DNA from: Bacteroidota bacterium
GTDB lineage: Bacteria > Bacteroidota > Bacteroidia > Chitinophagales > Chitinophagaceae
Assembly (NCBI GenBank): GCA_016183765.1
Contig: JACPEA010000011.1
Location: 434,001 to 498,000, forward strand
Direction of reading: 5' to 3'
DNA length: 64,000 nucleotides
Positions 18,558 through 29,451 of the stretch are shown here, in pieces (position 1 is the first letter of the stretch; every line of letters starts with the position of its first letter). A program made the position numbers and the translations under genes. The notes below the pieces were generated by a model that was not told the origin of the DNA, did not search any database, and worked only from the letters and a program-made list of their open reading frames with translations.

Positions 18558-18563
18558 GCAAAT

Positions 18564-20774
18564 CTAGAGTTTAGCTCCAACAGAGATAAAAAAGGTCCTT
18601 CCATCTCCCGGCAGCACACCGGGTCCGGGGTAACCACCCGCTCTCCGGGTAAAATACCTGGTATCGAACAGGTTGTTGATGCCTGATTTGATAGAAAGGT
18701 CTTTCGATAATTTATAAGTAGCGGTGAGGTCGGTAATGGTATAAGAAGGGATCAAACCATTCTGCGCGTTAGCGGTTGGGGTAACCGTATTATTCGCGTC
18801 ACTGAATGTTTTGTCGCTATAACTTACCTGTCCTGTCAGCAGGAATGATTTGTAACCTGCAGAAATACCAAAACGAAGGATATTCCTGGGTGCGTTCTCT
18901 ACCTGTTTGCCCTTGGTGGCCGCATCTTTATGGTCATTGCTGTAACGGGCATCGGTATAACTGTACGAAGCGAATAACAGGATATCGGTTGTATTGCTGG
19001 GTGTAAATGCCTTGATGGGATTGAATTCCACAAAGCCTTCAAAACCCTTGCTGGTACTGTTGCCCACATTGGTGATGAGGCGATAGGTGGCACCGGCCGG
19101 CGTAATGGTTCCGATACGGTTCTGGTAATCGAGGTAATAGACGCTTATATCAAACTGCAGGAAATTTTTGACCTTCCCACGGTAGCCCAGGTCAAAATTG
19201 TACCCTTTGGCATCGCTTAGATTGGGGTCCACCACATCGGTTGAAGGTGGCGCCTGCAGGTTGGCAAACTGGATGGGCCGGTATGCCTGTGAATAGTTGG
19301 CGTACAGTTCTGTTCCCTTGCTAATATGGAATTCACTGCCAATACCTGCCAGTAAAAAGCTACGGCTTCTTTTAATATTCTGTAATTCTATGGCTGTGCC
19401 GGCGCTGCTAAATCCATTACGCCCCGCTGCAGTGCCTTCCAGCCATTCGTAACGGATGCCGGGTATCAGCAGCAATTGATCGGTAATGCGGAAAATATTT
19501 TCTGCGAACGCTGCTGCATTACGGGAGTCGAAACGGATATCCGTAGGATAGATATTTGTGGAGCGCATATCGTAATTGCTGCCGGTACTTCCTTTGCCAT
19601 TCGACTGGCGAAAAGTACTTCCTGTGTATAAACGGATACCTGCAGAGAATGTGTTCTTCCTATTTCCCAGCAGGTAATCGGTAATGATCCTGCTCTCCAG
19701 TGCATAGTTCCGGTACCTGTCTGCACTCAGTACCCGGTTATTGTAATTCTGTGTTGCGGCATTGATGCTGTCTTTCACCGTGATGGCCGGAGTAAAGCCC
19801 ACACTGTTCCTGTCGCCGATGGTGGCAAACAGTTTGGTATTCCAGCGGGTGGTTTCACTGATCTGGTAATTGGCGATCAGGACAGGGGTGGTGCACAGGA
19901 TATCAAACCAGTTACGGGCACGCAGACTTTGTTGTGCATCCTGGCTGAACTGTACGTCTGTTAAACCACCGGCCTGCTGGCTGCGGATATGTGAACGCAT
20001 GATTTCGGCGGTCAAAGAGAGTTTAGGTGTGAGGTAGTAGGTAAAAGTGCCATAACCCGCATCTGTGGAATACCGGCTGTTTTCTCTCCATCCGTTCCCG
20101 TTGCGGTGATCAAAGAAAGTGTAATAATGGATCTTGCCTTTTTTACCCCCAATGGCATTGTAAGAGTTGAACAAAGCATTGCTGCCCACGGTCTGTTGCG
20201 TTTCAAATTCAAAGGGTTTATTGATCTCACTTCCATTGCGGAGAATGTAATTTACCATACCGCCGAACTGTGGCCCGTACTGCAGCGAGCCCTGCCCGCG
20301 AATGATCTCTACGCGCTGAACCCCCTGTAACTGTGGGTTATAATAAGCTTCAGGATAACCGAAAGGATCGGCGGCAATATCATAACCATTCTGGCGCACA
20401 TTGAACTCCCAACTGCGGTTGGGACTCAGTCCACGCGCAGCAATACCGATCTGGATACCACTGGGATCGCTTTCCCAGATATGGATGCCGGGCACTTTGG
20501 CCAGTACCTGGCGCATGTTATTGGTAACCACATTTCCCTGTACATTATCCAGTACTACCAGCGAGTTCTTTTTGCCTGCATAGATGGAAGTGCCCACGAT
20601 CTCGGGCATCTGCTGAATATCGCTTTTGCTGTTGCGGCCTACTACGGTGATATCGGGCAGGTTATTAAGCCTGACAGAAAAGCTATCCGTAGTTTTTATT
20701 TTATGGGATGATTGCGCCTGAACATTGATAATCAATGAAACAAATAGTGAAACAGTTATAAATCTTACAAACAT
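18564..20774 (-). CDS. FecA-like TonB-dependent receptor
   Basis: 736 residues: signal peptide, TonB-box region (LPDITVVGR), plug (MRQVLAKVPGIHIWESDPSG, RGLSPNRSWEFNVRQNGYDI, EIIRGQGSLQYGPQFGGMVNYILR) and a 22-strand barrel ending in GRTFFISVGAKL. The plug is like that of FecA-type ferric-citrate receptors, but the ligand is an inference. It lacks the carboxypeptidase-like N-terminal domain found on the other receptors here. Upstream are a TACCTTCGC -7 box and, 33 nt further, a 26-bp motif shared with the siderophore receptor near 50.5 kb, suggesting common control, probably by iron-related signals. Confidence 0.9.
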   Translation of the reverse strand: MFVRFITVSLFVSLIINVQAQSSHKIKTTDSFSVRLNNLPDITVVGRNSKSDIQQMPEIVGTSIYAGKKNSLVVLDNVQGNVVTNNMRQVLAKVPGIHIWESDPSGIQIGIAARGLSPNRSWEFNVRQNGYDIAADPFGYPEAYYNPQLQGVQRVEIIRGQGSLQYGPQFGGMVNYILRNGSEINKPFEFETQQTVGSNALFNSYNAIGGKKGKIHYYTFFDHRNGNGWRENSRYSTDAGYGTFTYYLTPKLSLTAEIMRSHIRSQQAGGLTDVQFSQDAQQSLRARNWFDILCTTPVLIANYQISETTRWNTKLFATIGDRNSVGFTPAITVKDSINAATQNYNNRVLSADRYRNYALESRIITDYLLGNRKNTFSAGIRLYTGSTFRQSNGKGSTGSNYDMRSTNIYPTDIRFDSRNAAAFAENIFRITDQLLLIPGIRYEWLEGTAAGRNGFSSAGTAIELQNIKRSRSFLLAGIGSEFHISKGTELYANYSQAYRPIQFANLQAPPSTDVVDPNLSDAKGYNFDLGYRGKVKNFLQFDISVYYLDYQNRIGTITPAGATYRLITNVGNSTSKGFEGFVEFNPIKAFTPSNTTDILLFASYSYTDARYSNDHKDAATKGKQVENAPRNILRFGISAGYKSFLLTGQVSYSDKTFSDANNTVTPTANAQNGLIPSYTITDLTATYKLSKDLSIKSGINNLFDTRYFTRRAGGYPGPGVLPGDGRTFFISVGAKL

Positions 20775-20790
20775 AGGTTGGTTTTAGGGT

Positions 20791-20799
20791 GCGAAGGTA
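20791..20799 (-). promoter_or_regulatory. -7 box TACCTTCGC of the FecA-like receptor
   Basis: Same box as upstream of the YheT-like hydrolase and hflX. It lies 16 nt before the ATG. No TTTG -33 element is evident, consistent with dependence on an activator. Confidence 0.6.
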
Positions 20800-20831
20800 T
20801 TTTCGCGCCCTGTCGGCATCTCCCGCAATCG

Positions 20832-20857
20832 GGAAAATTGCTTTACGAAAACAGGAA
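20832..20857 (-). promoter_or_regulatory. Shared TonB-receptor operator, copy A
   Basis: This 26-bp stretch matches 50549-50574 at 24 of 26 positions; the strictly conserved core on the minus strand is TTCCTGTTTTCGTAAA. It begins 33 nt upstream of the -7 box and 58 nt upstream of the ATG, against 32 and 62 for the other copy. The gene lacks a -33 box. A conserved site at a fixed distance upstream of two receptor promoters points to an activator, for example of the AraC family; the identity is inference. Confidence 0.65.
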
Positions 20858-21011
20858 ATTGAAATATTGGGTCTTTGCAGATACTGATCAAGTGTGTGGA
20901 ACAGTCTAACATTTTCATATTCAATGATTCCGGAAAATAAAAGTTATTTTCGGGAAGAGAACCTATAGCGGAACGCCGCGCCATTATCCCAACTATACCG
21001 AAACTGCAATC

Positions 21012-22727
21012 ATGAAAGAGCAGCAACTCAGAAGCCGTAACTGGTTTGGCCGTAAGGGTAAAGAAGGCTTTATTTACCGTGCCTGGATGAAGAACCAGGG
21101 CATACCCCAGGATATGTTTGAAGGTAAACCTGTGATAGGTATCTGTAATACCTGGAGTGAGCTCACCCCCTGCAATGCGCATTTCCGCGACCTGGCAGAA
21201 GCCGTTAAAAAAGGAGTGCTGGAAGCCGGCGGTTTCCCGGTGGAATTTCCGGTGATGTCGCTGGGCGAAACCCTGGTAAAACCAACAGCCATGTTATACC
21301 GCAACCTGGTGAGCATGGATGTGGAAGAATCCATCCGCGCCAACCCGGTGGATGGTGTGGTATTGCTTTGCGGCTGCGATAAAACCACTCCCTCACTGGT
21401 GATGGGTGCCTGCAGCGTGGATATTCCCACACTGGTGATCTCCGGAGGACCGATGTTAAAAGGTCACTGGAAAGGGAAAGATATCGGCACATCCGATGTA
21501 TGGCGTTTTGATGTGGCCCATAAACTGGGTCAGATCACCCAGGAAGAATTTGTAGAAGCCGAAGCCTGCATGGCCCGTACCCAGGGTCATTGTGCGGTAA
21601 TGGGTACAGCTTCCACCATGGCTGTGATGGTGGAAGCGCTCGGATTATCCTTACCCAACAATGCTTCCATCCCGGCAGCTGATGCCCGCAGAAAAGTACT
21701 CTCCCAGTTATCGGGACGCAGAATTGTGGAGATGGTGAAAGAAGACCTTACGCTTTCCAAAATACTTACCCGTAAAGCCTTCGAAAATGCCATCAAAGTG
21801 AATGCGGCCATCGGCGGCTCCACCAATTTTGTGATCCACTTACTGGCCATCGCGGGAAGGATCGGGGTAGACCTCTGCCTGGATGATTTTGACAAACACT
21901 CACAAGGCATACCCTTACTGGCCAACATACAACCTTCCGGAGAGAATTATATGGAAGACCTCTACTACTCGGGCGGTTTGCCCGCCGTGATCAGGGAAAT
22001 GTCTTCGGTCATACATACCGATGCCGTTACGGTGAACGGTAAGACCATGGGTGAGAACTGCAGTAAGGCAGAAGTGTACGACAGGACTATCATCAGTACC
22101 CTGTCTGACCCGTTCAAGCCAGAATCCGGTATCATCGTGGTGAAAGGTAACCTGGCTCCCAATGGTGCGGTCATCAAACCCTCTGCTGCCAGCGCCAACC
22201 TGCTGCAGCATTCCGGCAAAGCGGTCGTATTTGAAAATATTGAAGACTATCATGCACGGATCGATGATCCGGCTCTCGAGATAGATGCCAATAGCATCAT
22301 GGTATTAAAGAATGTGGGACCCAAAGGTTACCCCGGCATGGCCGAAGTGGGTAATATGGCCCTCCCCAAAAAATTACTGGAGAAAGGGGTTACAGACCTG
22401 GTCCGCATCTCAGACGGAAGAATGAGCGGGACCGGTTTTGGAACGGTGGTCCTGCATGTATCCCCCGAAGCAGCCGTAGGTGGCCCCTTGGCACTGGTTC
22501 AGAATGGTGATACCATTCACCTGGATGTGGCAAACCGCAAGCTGGAACTGGCTGTAACTGATGAAGAACTTGCAAAACGGAAAGCCGGCTGGCAGCTCAA
22601 AGAAAAAATGGAAACCAGGGGTTATGTACATCTTTACCAGACACATGTGGAACAGGCACACCTGGGAGCCGATATGGACTTTCTGAAAGGAGGTTCGGGC
22701 AGCCAGGTCACCCGGGATTCACACTGA
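21012..22727 (+). CDS. IlvD/Edd-family dehydratase, sugar-acid (L-arabinonate dehydratase-like) type
   Basis: 571 residues. The three conserved cysteines for the [2Fe-2S] cluster lie in IGICNTWSELTPCNAH, LLCGCDKTTPS and ARTQGHCAVMGTASTMA. IlvD itself makes branched-chain 2-oxo acids, but the N-terminus (LRSRNWFGRKGKEGFIYRAW in part) and GICNTWSELTPCNAHFRDLAE resemble the pentonate/hexonate dehydratase branch, such as L-arabinonate dehydratase, more than housekeeping IlvD. No ilvB/N/C genes are adjacent, which supports a sugar-acid role, but no sugar-acid pathway genes are adjacent either. I therefore give no gene symbol. It ends in a strong terminator. Confidence 0.82.
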   Translation: MKEQQLRSRNWFGRKGKEGFIYRAWMKNQGIPQDMFEGKPVIGICNTWSELTPCNAHFRDLAEAVKKGVLEAGGFPVEFPVMSLGETLVKPTAMLYRNLVSMDVEESIRANPVDGVVLLCGCDKTTPSLVMGACSVDIPTLVISGGPMLKGHWKGKDIGTSDVWRFDVAHKLGQITQEEFVEAEACMARTQGHCAVMGTASTMAVMVEALGLSLPNNASIPAADARRKVLSQLSGRRIVEMVKEDLTLSKILTRKAFENAIKVNAAIGGSTNFVIHLLAIAGRIGVDLCLDDFDKHSQGIPLLANIQPSGENYMEDLYYSGGLPAVIREMSSVIHTDAVTVNGKTMGENCSKAEVYDRTIISTLSDPFKPESGIIVVKGNLAPNGAVIKPSAASANLLQHSGKAVVFENIEDYHARIDDPALEIDANSIMVLKNVGPKGYPGMAEVGNMALPKKLLEKGVTDLVRISDGRMSGTGFGTVVLHVSPEAAVGGPLALVQNGDTIHLDVANRKLELAVTDEELAKRKAGWQLKEKMETRGYVHLYQTHVEQAHLGADMDFLKGGSGSQVTRDSH

Positions 22728-22746
22728 TCTTTGTTTGCTTTATAGA

Positions 22747-22777
22747 GCCCGCAGAAACTATTTTGCGGGCTTTTTTG
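22747..22777 (+). terminator. Intrinsic terminator after the dehydratase gene
   Basis: GCCCGCA pairs with TGCGGGC, followed by TTTTTTG. Confidence 0.9.
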
Positions 22778-22827
22778 TGCCTTGGTCTATACGCCCAGGT
22801 CAAATGCATCTAAATTTTTTCAGAGCA

Positions 22828-22850
22828 GTCGCTCGGCTCCGCCGAGTGAC
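22828..22850. repeat. REP-like palindrome
   Basis: GTCGCTCGGC pairs with GCCGAGTGAC around a TCC loop, with one G-T position. A second small stem (AGGCTTCCAGCCT) follows 20 nt later. The paired GC-rich palindromes resemble extragenic repeats of the REP/RAYT kind, but only one copy is in this window. Confidence 0.45.
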
Positions 22851-23048
22851 GCCTATCCTAAGGCTTCCAGCCTAAAAATCTTAACCCTGCAATACCCTGC
22901 CGTACAACCAGATAAAATTTTTTATTATCAAAAATTGCGGAACTTTACACTATGCAACTCTGGAAAAATATCATCAGCCGTCCTTCCTGAATGCACACTC
23001 TCTTGCAGTGAATTGCACCCGAAAATACTTCACTGTCTTTCTCTGAAT

Positions 23049-23093
23049 ATGGATAGATCACCGCTATTGCCTTACAGCTTCTGTTTGTTGTAG
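23049..23093 (+). other. Possible 14-codon leader peptide upstream of tryptophanase
   Basis: ATG to TAG encodes MDRSPLLPYSFCLL, ending 56 nt before the tryptophanase start. E. coli tna is controlled by the TnaC leader, which needs Trp12 and a terminal Pro; this peptide has no Trp, so a TnaC mechanism as known is not supported. It is listed only because of its position ahead of a hairpin. Confidence 0.2.
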
Positions 23094-23108
23094 CGGGTAA
23101 TTGATGTC

Positions 23109-23130
23109 TGCCTGCTTATTACGGCAGGCA
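23109..23130 (+). promoter_or_regulatory. Leader hairpin just before the tryptophanase start
   Basis: TGCCTGC pairs with GCAGGCA across an 8-nt loop, ending 19 nt before the ATG. It has no T-tract, so it is more likely to affect translation or mRNA stability than termination. Confidence 0.4.
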
Positions 23131-23149
23131 CACCATTTAAACGATACAT

Positions 23150-24523
23150 ATGAAAACGATCATTGAACCTTTCCGGATCAAATCCGTGGAGCCCATCTAT
23201 TTCACTACCAAAGAAGAACGAGCCCATATCCTGCAGCAGGCTTTTTACAATCCATTCCTGATTCATGCCGACCAGGTGCTGATAGACCTGCTTACCGACA
23301 GCGGCACCAGCGCCATGAGCAGTAACCAGTGGGCCGGCATGATGCAGGGCGATGAGTCCTATGCGGGCAGTACCAGTTTCTTTCATTTCGAAAAAACGAT
23401 ACAGGATATCACGGGCCTGCCCCTCGTAATTCCTACTCACCAGGGAAGGGCCGCTGAAAAGATCCTGTTCAGTATACTTGGTGGTAAAGGAAAATATATG
23501 GTAAGCAACACCCTGTTCGATACCACCCGCGCCAATATTGAATACTCGGGGGCTGAAGGTATAGACCTGGTTTGTGAAGAAGGCAAACATCCATCCATAC
23601 CGGCGCCATTCAAAGGCAATATGGATACGGTTGCCCTGCAAAGATTCATACAGGAAAAAGGGGCTGCCCAGATCCCGTTGTGCGTGATCACGGTGACCAA
23701 TAATTCCGGCGGCGGACAACCCGTGAGTATGCAGAATATCCGCGAAGTGCACCGCATCTGCCAGGCAAATGGGATCCCGCTTTTTATCGACGCCTGCCGT
23801 TTTGCGGAGAACGCCTATTTCATCAAACAGCGTGAAACAGGTTATTCCGATAAGACCATTCCTGCAATTGTACGTGAAATGTTCTCTTATGCAGACGGCT
23901 GCACCATGAGCGCCAAAAAAGATGCGTTCGCCAATATCGGCGGTTTCCTGGCCATGCACAATGAAGCGTTGGCACAGCAATGCCGCAATATGATGATCAT
24001 GACGGAAGGTTTTCCTACCTATGGCGGCCTGGCCGGCCGCGACCTGGAAGCCATTGCCATCGGGTTGACCGAAGTGATGGACGAACACTACCTGCAATAC
24101 CGTATCCGCAGTACCGAATACCTCTGCAACAAACTCATCGCCGCAGGCGTACCCGTGATGCAGCCAGCCGGCGGACATGCCATTTACCTCGATGCCAAAG
24201 AATTTCTGCCACATATCCCGGTCGATCAGTATCCCGGCCAGGCATTGGTAGGGGCTTTGTATGTACATGGTGGTATCCGTAGCGTAGAGATAGGCTCCTT
24301 GATGTTCGGTAAATATGATGCTGATAAAAAACTGGTGCCTGCACAACTGGAGCTGGTCCGGCTGGCCATACCCAGAAGGGTGTATACGCAAAGCCATATA
24401 GACTATGTGGCCGAAGTGATCATAGAAGTGTTCTGCGAAAAAGAGAAGATCAAAGGACTTGCTATTACGGAAGAAGCACCGATGTTGCGCCATTTTACCG
24501 CTAAACTCAAACCCATTCAATAA
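23150..24523 (+). CDS. tnaA: Tryptophanase (L-tryptophan indole-lyase)
   Basis: 457 residues of the beta-eliminating PLP fold. It splits L-tryptophan to indole, pyruvate and ammonia. The PLP lysine is in [10 protein letters not shown] (probably Lys257). Two positions separate tryptophanase from tyrosine phenol-lyase: the FDTT motif has Asp124 where the lyase has Thr, and LRHFTAKL has His448 where the lyase has Phe. IRSVEIGS also follows tryptophanase rather than the VRxMERG of phenol-lyase. The next gene, 15 bp downstream, is the paralogous phenol-lyase, so the pair is probably one operon. Confidence 0.9.
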   Translation: MKTIIEPFRIKSVEPIYFTTKEERAHILQQAFYNPFLIHADQVLIDLLTDSGTSAMSSNQWAGMMQGDESYAGSTSFFHFEKTIQDITGLPLVIPTHQGRAAEKILFSILGGKGKYMVSNTLFDTTRANIEYSGAEGIDLVCEEGKHPSIPAPFKGNMDTVALQRFIQEKGAAQIPLCVITVTNNSGGGQPVSMQNIREVHRICQANGIPLFIDACRFAENAYFIKQRETGYSDKTIPAIVREMFSYADGCTMSAKKDAFANIGGFLAMHNEALAQQCRNMMIMTEGFPTYGGLAGRDLEAIAIGLTEVMDEHYLQYRIRSTEYLCNKLIAAGVPVMQPAGGHAIYLDAKEFLPHIPVDQYPGQALVGALYVHGGIRSVEIGSLMFGKYDADKKLVPAQLELVRLAIPRRVYTQSHIDYVAEVIIEVFCEKEKIKGLAITEEAPMLRHFTAKLKPIQ

Positions 24524-26728
<2,205 letters not shown>

Positions 26729-26833
26729 GTTGAACCGATGGTAAAAGTTACTGCTTTTTCAACAGATAAGTGATAAACGGGGCTTTGCATAACAGCGTCT
26801 GACCGGTTGTCTTGTAGAGAGACCGGTAAAAGA

Positions 26834-26860
26834 AAACAGGCCATAAGGCCTGCTTTCAGA
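26834..26860. terminator. Intrinsic terminator of the copper-receptor operon
   Basis: On the minus strand, AGCAGGCC pairs with GGCCTGTT around TTAT and is followed by TTCTTTT. The stem is symmetric enough to work in both directions. Confidence 0.75.
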
Positions 26861-26877
26861 TAACAGGAAAAGACAAC

Positions 26878-28923
26878 TCAAAACTGGTAAGAAGCCATCA
26901 TCACCCAGCTTCTGCCCGGTGAGTTCAGCGGCAGGGTGGAACTGATATAGCGACTCAGGTGTTCTTTATATGTTTGGTTGAACAGGTTCTGAACAGCCAA
27001 TGTGAACTGCAGTTTTGCTGCCGGCCTGATATTCAGTCCCAGGTCAGTAACTGTAAATGCTGCCGTAGTTTTTTCATTGAATGCAGTGGAAACCCGGTTC
27101 TGTTCAAACGAATGACGAAGGCTGATATAACCGGTGATCTTATTTTTATACAGATCAGCCTGCAGTTTATTCCTGAGTTCAAAAGGGTTGATCTCGGGCA
27201 GTGGCTGGTCCAACTCCCTGTTTTGTCCCCTGGTATAAGTAGCGCTGAGCTCATTACGGATACGGCTGCCAACCTGCTGCCCCCAATGAAATTCAAAACC
27301 TGTCAACCGCGCATTACTGATATTGATAAACCTTCTTACGCCCGGTGCTGTTGACACCACTGGTTTTAGGGTAGGATCAACCACCGAACTGATGAAGTTC
27401 TGCACGGAAGATGCAAAGAGGGTCACCTGCAGACTGGTAGATTGGTTTTTATAAGCCAGTATCAGATCCAGTTGCGTATTGGCTTCGGGTTTCAGTTGTG
27501 CATTGCCCACTACTTCATAGGCATCCAGCCCAACAGGAATGAAATTGATGAATTTTTCCGTGATACTGGCACTTCTCACGCCCCGTCCCAGCCATAATCC
27601 GGCCTGGAAGGATCTGGAGAAAATGCGGTTGATACCGGCACTGATGCTGGGGTTCAGATCAGCTGTTTCCAGCTTGGTATTGGTGCCGGCGTATTTGGTG
27701 CTTACTGCATTGGGTTTTGCATGAACCAGGTCTAACCTGGAAGAAAGGGTGAATTCATATTTTCCGATGGTCTTGTCAAAGTGGCCAAAAAAGCCGGTAT
27801 GCAACAGGGAAGCTTTTTGCCACAAAGTGTCTGTAAAGGTTTTACCCGCCATCATACCGGTGATCATGGTCCGGGTACGGTTGCCATTGGCATATTCATA
27901 TTTCAGGTCGGCACCCAGGTAGAGGGCCTGGTTATTTTTTTTGATCTGGAACTCTGTCTTGCCGCCGGAGGTCTGGGTATTGGAGAACACATGACTTAAC
28001 ATGGTGGCAGAAGCCGGACGTAAACCATTGCCCATCTGGTGGTCAACAAAGGAAGTAAATACCTGTGTGTTCCACTGGCTGTACCATCTGTTGGTCGATC
28101 TTATCTGGTACTTTCCCTGGATCATCCAGGTATCATCGCTTAACAGATCCATCATCAATGTGGGGAAAGAAGTGTTGCGCGCAAAATTCCGGGTGATGTT
28201 AATAGAAGCCACCTGGTTTTGTTTCACCTGGTAAGCTGCATTCAGGTTGATAGCGCCGCGATTGAATACAGCGGGAATGATGGTGCCGTTGCCATCTTTA
28301 TAATCCCGTCCGTTGGAATACGAACCAGCCAATGACACTTGTGTATTTTTCCCCCTCATTCCGATCTGTCCTTCTGTCCGGAAGATGTCTCCGTTGGATT
28401 CACCACCGATATTGATCCTGCCGAACATTTCTTTTTGTGAACTGAATACAGGTTCTGCTGTTTTGAAATTGACCACTGCACCTGTAGCGGGTCCAAAACG
28501 AAAATTGTGTGGTCCTTTGATCACTTCGATCTTTTCTACCTGGTTGATCATGACCTGGCTGCTGGGCGGGTCCATCCGGTTGGGACAGGCGGCATGTGCG
28601 GTCAGTCCGCCATCGTTGAGGATGCTTACCTGCTCCCACTTGAAACCACGGAATACGGGATCAAATCCAAAATCGCCGCTTTTCCGGATCGAAGAAAAAC
28701 CAGGTATCTGCAACAGCACTTCACCGGCATCATGTTTTACCCAGTCGGCATGTGTCAGTTTCAGGGATTTATGGGTGGGTTTGCCTTTCAGGGCATATAC
28801 ACTAACGGGACTGAGGGTTTCAACCGTTGAATCGTTGAAATTATTATTTTGTGCGGAAGCTGTTTGGGTATACAATAACAGTGCAAGCACCCCCACAAAG
28901 AGGCTTGTGAAATTCGTTTTCAT
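26878..28923 (-). CDS. TonB-dependent copper receptor, OprC/NosA type
   Basis: 681 residues: signal peptide (ALLLYTQTASAQ), plug and barrel ending in RSWVMMASYQF. The plug contains AACPNRMDPPSS with Cys113 and Met117; in Pseudomonas OprC the same C-x3-M pair binds copper, so copper import is well supported. Length is normal for this subfamily and there is no carboxypeptidase-like domain. A small Cys-rich membrane protein gene starts the same transcription unit 59 bp upstream. A palindrome upstream of that gene suggests redox- or oxygen-linked activation, consistent with copper demand for respiratory enzymes. Confidence 0.9.
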   Translation of the reverse strand: MKTNFTSLFVGVLALLLYTQTASAQNNNFNDSTVETLSPVSVYALKGKPTHKSLKLTHADWVKHDAGEVLLQIPGFSSIRKSGDFGFDPVFRGFKWEQVSILNDGGLTAHAACPNRMDPPSSQVMINQVEKIEVIKGPHNFRFGPATGAVVNFKTAEPVFSSQKEMFGRINIGGESNGDIFRTEGQIGMRGKNTQVSLAGSYSNGRDYKDGNGTIIPAVFNRGAINLNAAYQVKQNQVASINITRNFARNTSFPTLMMDLLSDDTWMIQGKYQIRSTNRWYSQWNTQVFTSFVDHQMGNGLRPASATMLSHVFSNTQTSGGKTEFQIKKNNQALYLGADLKYEYANGNRTRTMITGMMAGKTFTDTLWQKASLLHTGFFGHFDKTIGKYEFTLSSRLDLVHAKPNAVSTKYAGTNTKLETADLNPSISAGINRIFSRSFQAGLWLGRGVRSASITEKFINFIPVGLDAYEVVGNAQLKPEANTQLDLILAYKNQSTSLQVTLFASSVQNFISSVVDPTLKPVVSTAPGVRRFINISNARLTGFEFHWGQQVGSRIRNELSATYTRGQNRELDQPLPEINPFELRNKLQADLYKNKITGYISLRHSFEQNRVSTAFNEKTTAAFTVTDLGLNIRPAAKLQFTLAVQNLFNQTYKEHLSRYISSTLPLNSPGRSWVMMASYQF

Positions 28924-28982
28924 GATGTTTGTTTAATAGATAACAGATCTGCGGAGCAGAGGACAAGAATGGGCAGTTATGA

Positions 28983-29354
28983 TCAGGCTGCCTGTGGGGG
29001 GTGAAACAGATTCAACGATACATCAATGGTGGTATTGATATTCCTGTGGGTGTATATTGTTGTGTGAGAAATGGTTGGTGAACAGACTGTGGCAAAAAAG
29101 CTTTTTGAACTGATCACTTCTTCGGTAAATCCCGTTTTTCTTTCGGGCGCCTGTTTGTCTTGTGTGCTGCTGTCCTGATCCAGTTTCTTCTGTAACTGGC
29201 AGTGACCATTACATTTCAGTTTGGGTTTTGCCTTGTTGATACAGTTCTTCAGGTAAACCTCCCGGTTAAACTGGTAATCGGCATAGTACAGCATTTTGGA
29301 ATAGTTACTGGCCAGCAGTGAAAGAAGGATCCATATAACGGCAAACTGTTTCAA
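28983..29354 (-). CDS. Small Cys-rich membrane-anchored protein, copper-locus associated
   Basis: 123 residues starting at TTG. One N-terminal hydrophobic segment (FAVIWILLSLLASNYSKMLYY) is followed by YADYQFNREVYLKNCINKAK and KCNGHCQLQKKL, giving Cys38, Cys48 and Cys52 with His51, a plausible metal site. Small proteins with a C-N-G-x-C motif are frequent beside TonB copper receptors in Bacteroidota; their function is not established. As first gene of the operon it lies downstream of the TGA-N6-TCA palindrome and a perfect -7 box. A role in copper handling is inference. Confidence 0.7.
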   Translation of the reverse strand: MKQFAVIWILLSLLASNYSKMLYYADYQFNREVYLKNCINKAKPKLKCNGHCQLQKKLDQDSSTQDKQAPERKTGFTEEVISSKSFFATVCSPTISHTTIYTHRNINTTIDVSLNLFHPPQAA

Positions 29355-29376
29355 AATAACAGGCTGATTTCAGAGA

Positions 29377-29421
29377 CAAAGATAAAACCTGCCATGGCAG
29401 ATAATATGACCAGGGTCATAT
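29377..29421 (-). promoter_or_regulatory. Promoter with Crp/Fnr-like operator for the copper-receptor operon
   Basis: On the minus strand a perfect -7 box TATCTTTG lies at 29384-29377. No TTTG -33 box is present at the usual distance. Instead a perfect palindrome ATATGACC-AG-GGTCATAT (29404-29421) carries the TGA-N6-TCA core of Crp/Fnr family sites, and its centre is about 40 nt upstream of the expected start, the class II activator position. A second perfect palindrome, CTGCCATGGCAG (29389-29400), lies between the two. Regulator identity is inference. Confidence 0.6.
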
Positions 29422-29451
29422 CTGTGATAAAATTCCTTAACAGTGAATGAA

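Larger units (their letters stand above)
22778..23149. other. Long leader region upstream of the tryptophanase gene
   Basis: About 370 bp with no conventional gene. It holds, in order, a REP-like palindrome, a smaller AGGCT/AGCCT stem, an AT-rich stretch that may contain the promoter, a 14-codon open frame and a GC-rich hairpin close to the tryptophanase ATG. Length and structures suggest post-initiation control, as for tryptophanase operons elsewhere, but this is inference. Confidence 0.4.

Noticed and set aside
21012-22727. Assignment as housekeeping ilvD
   Set aside because: N-terminal sequence fits the sugar-acid dehydratase branch better and no branched-chain genes are adjacent; symbol withheld.
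23049-23093. TnaC-type attenuator peptide
   Set aside because: No Trp codon and no terminal Pro; it can only be listed as a possible leader of another kind.
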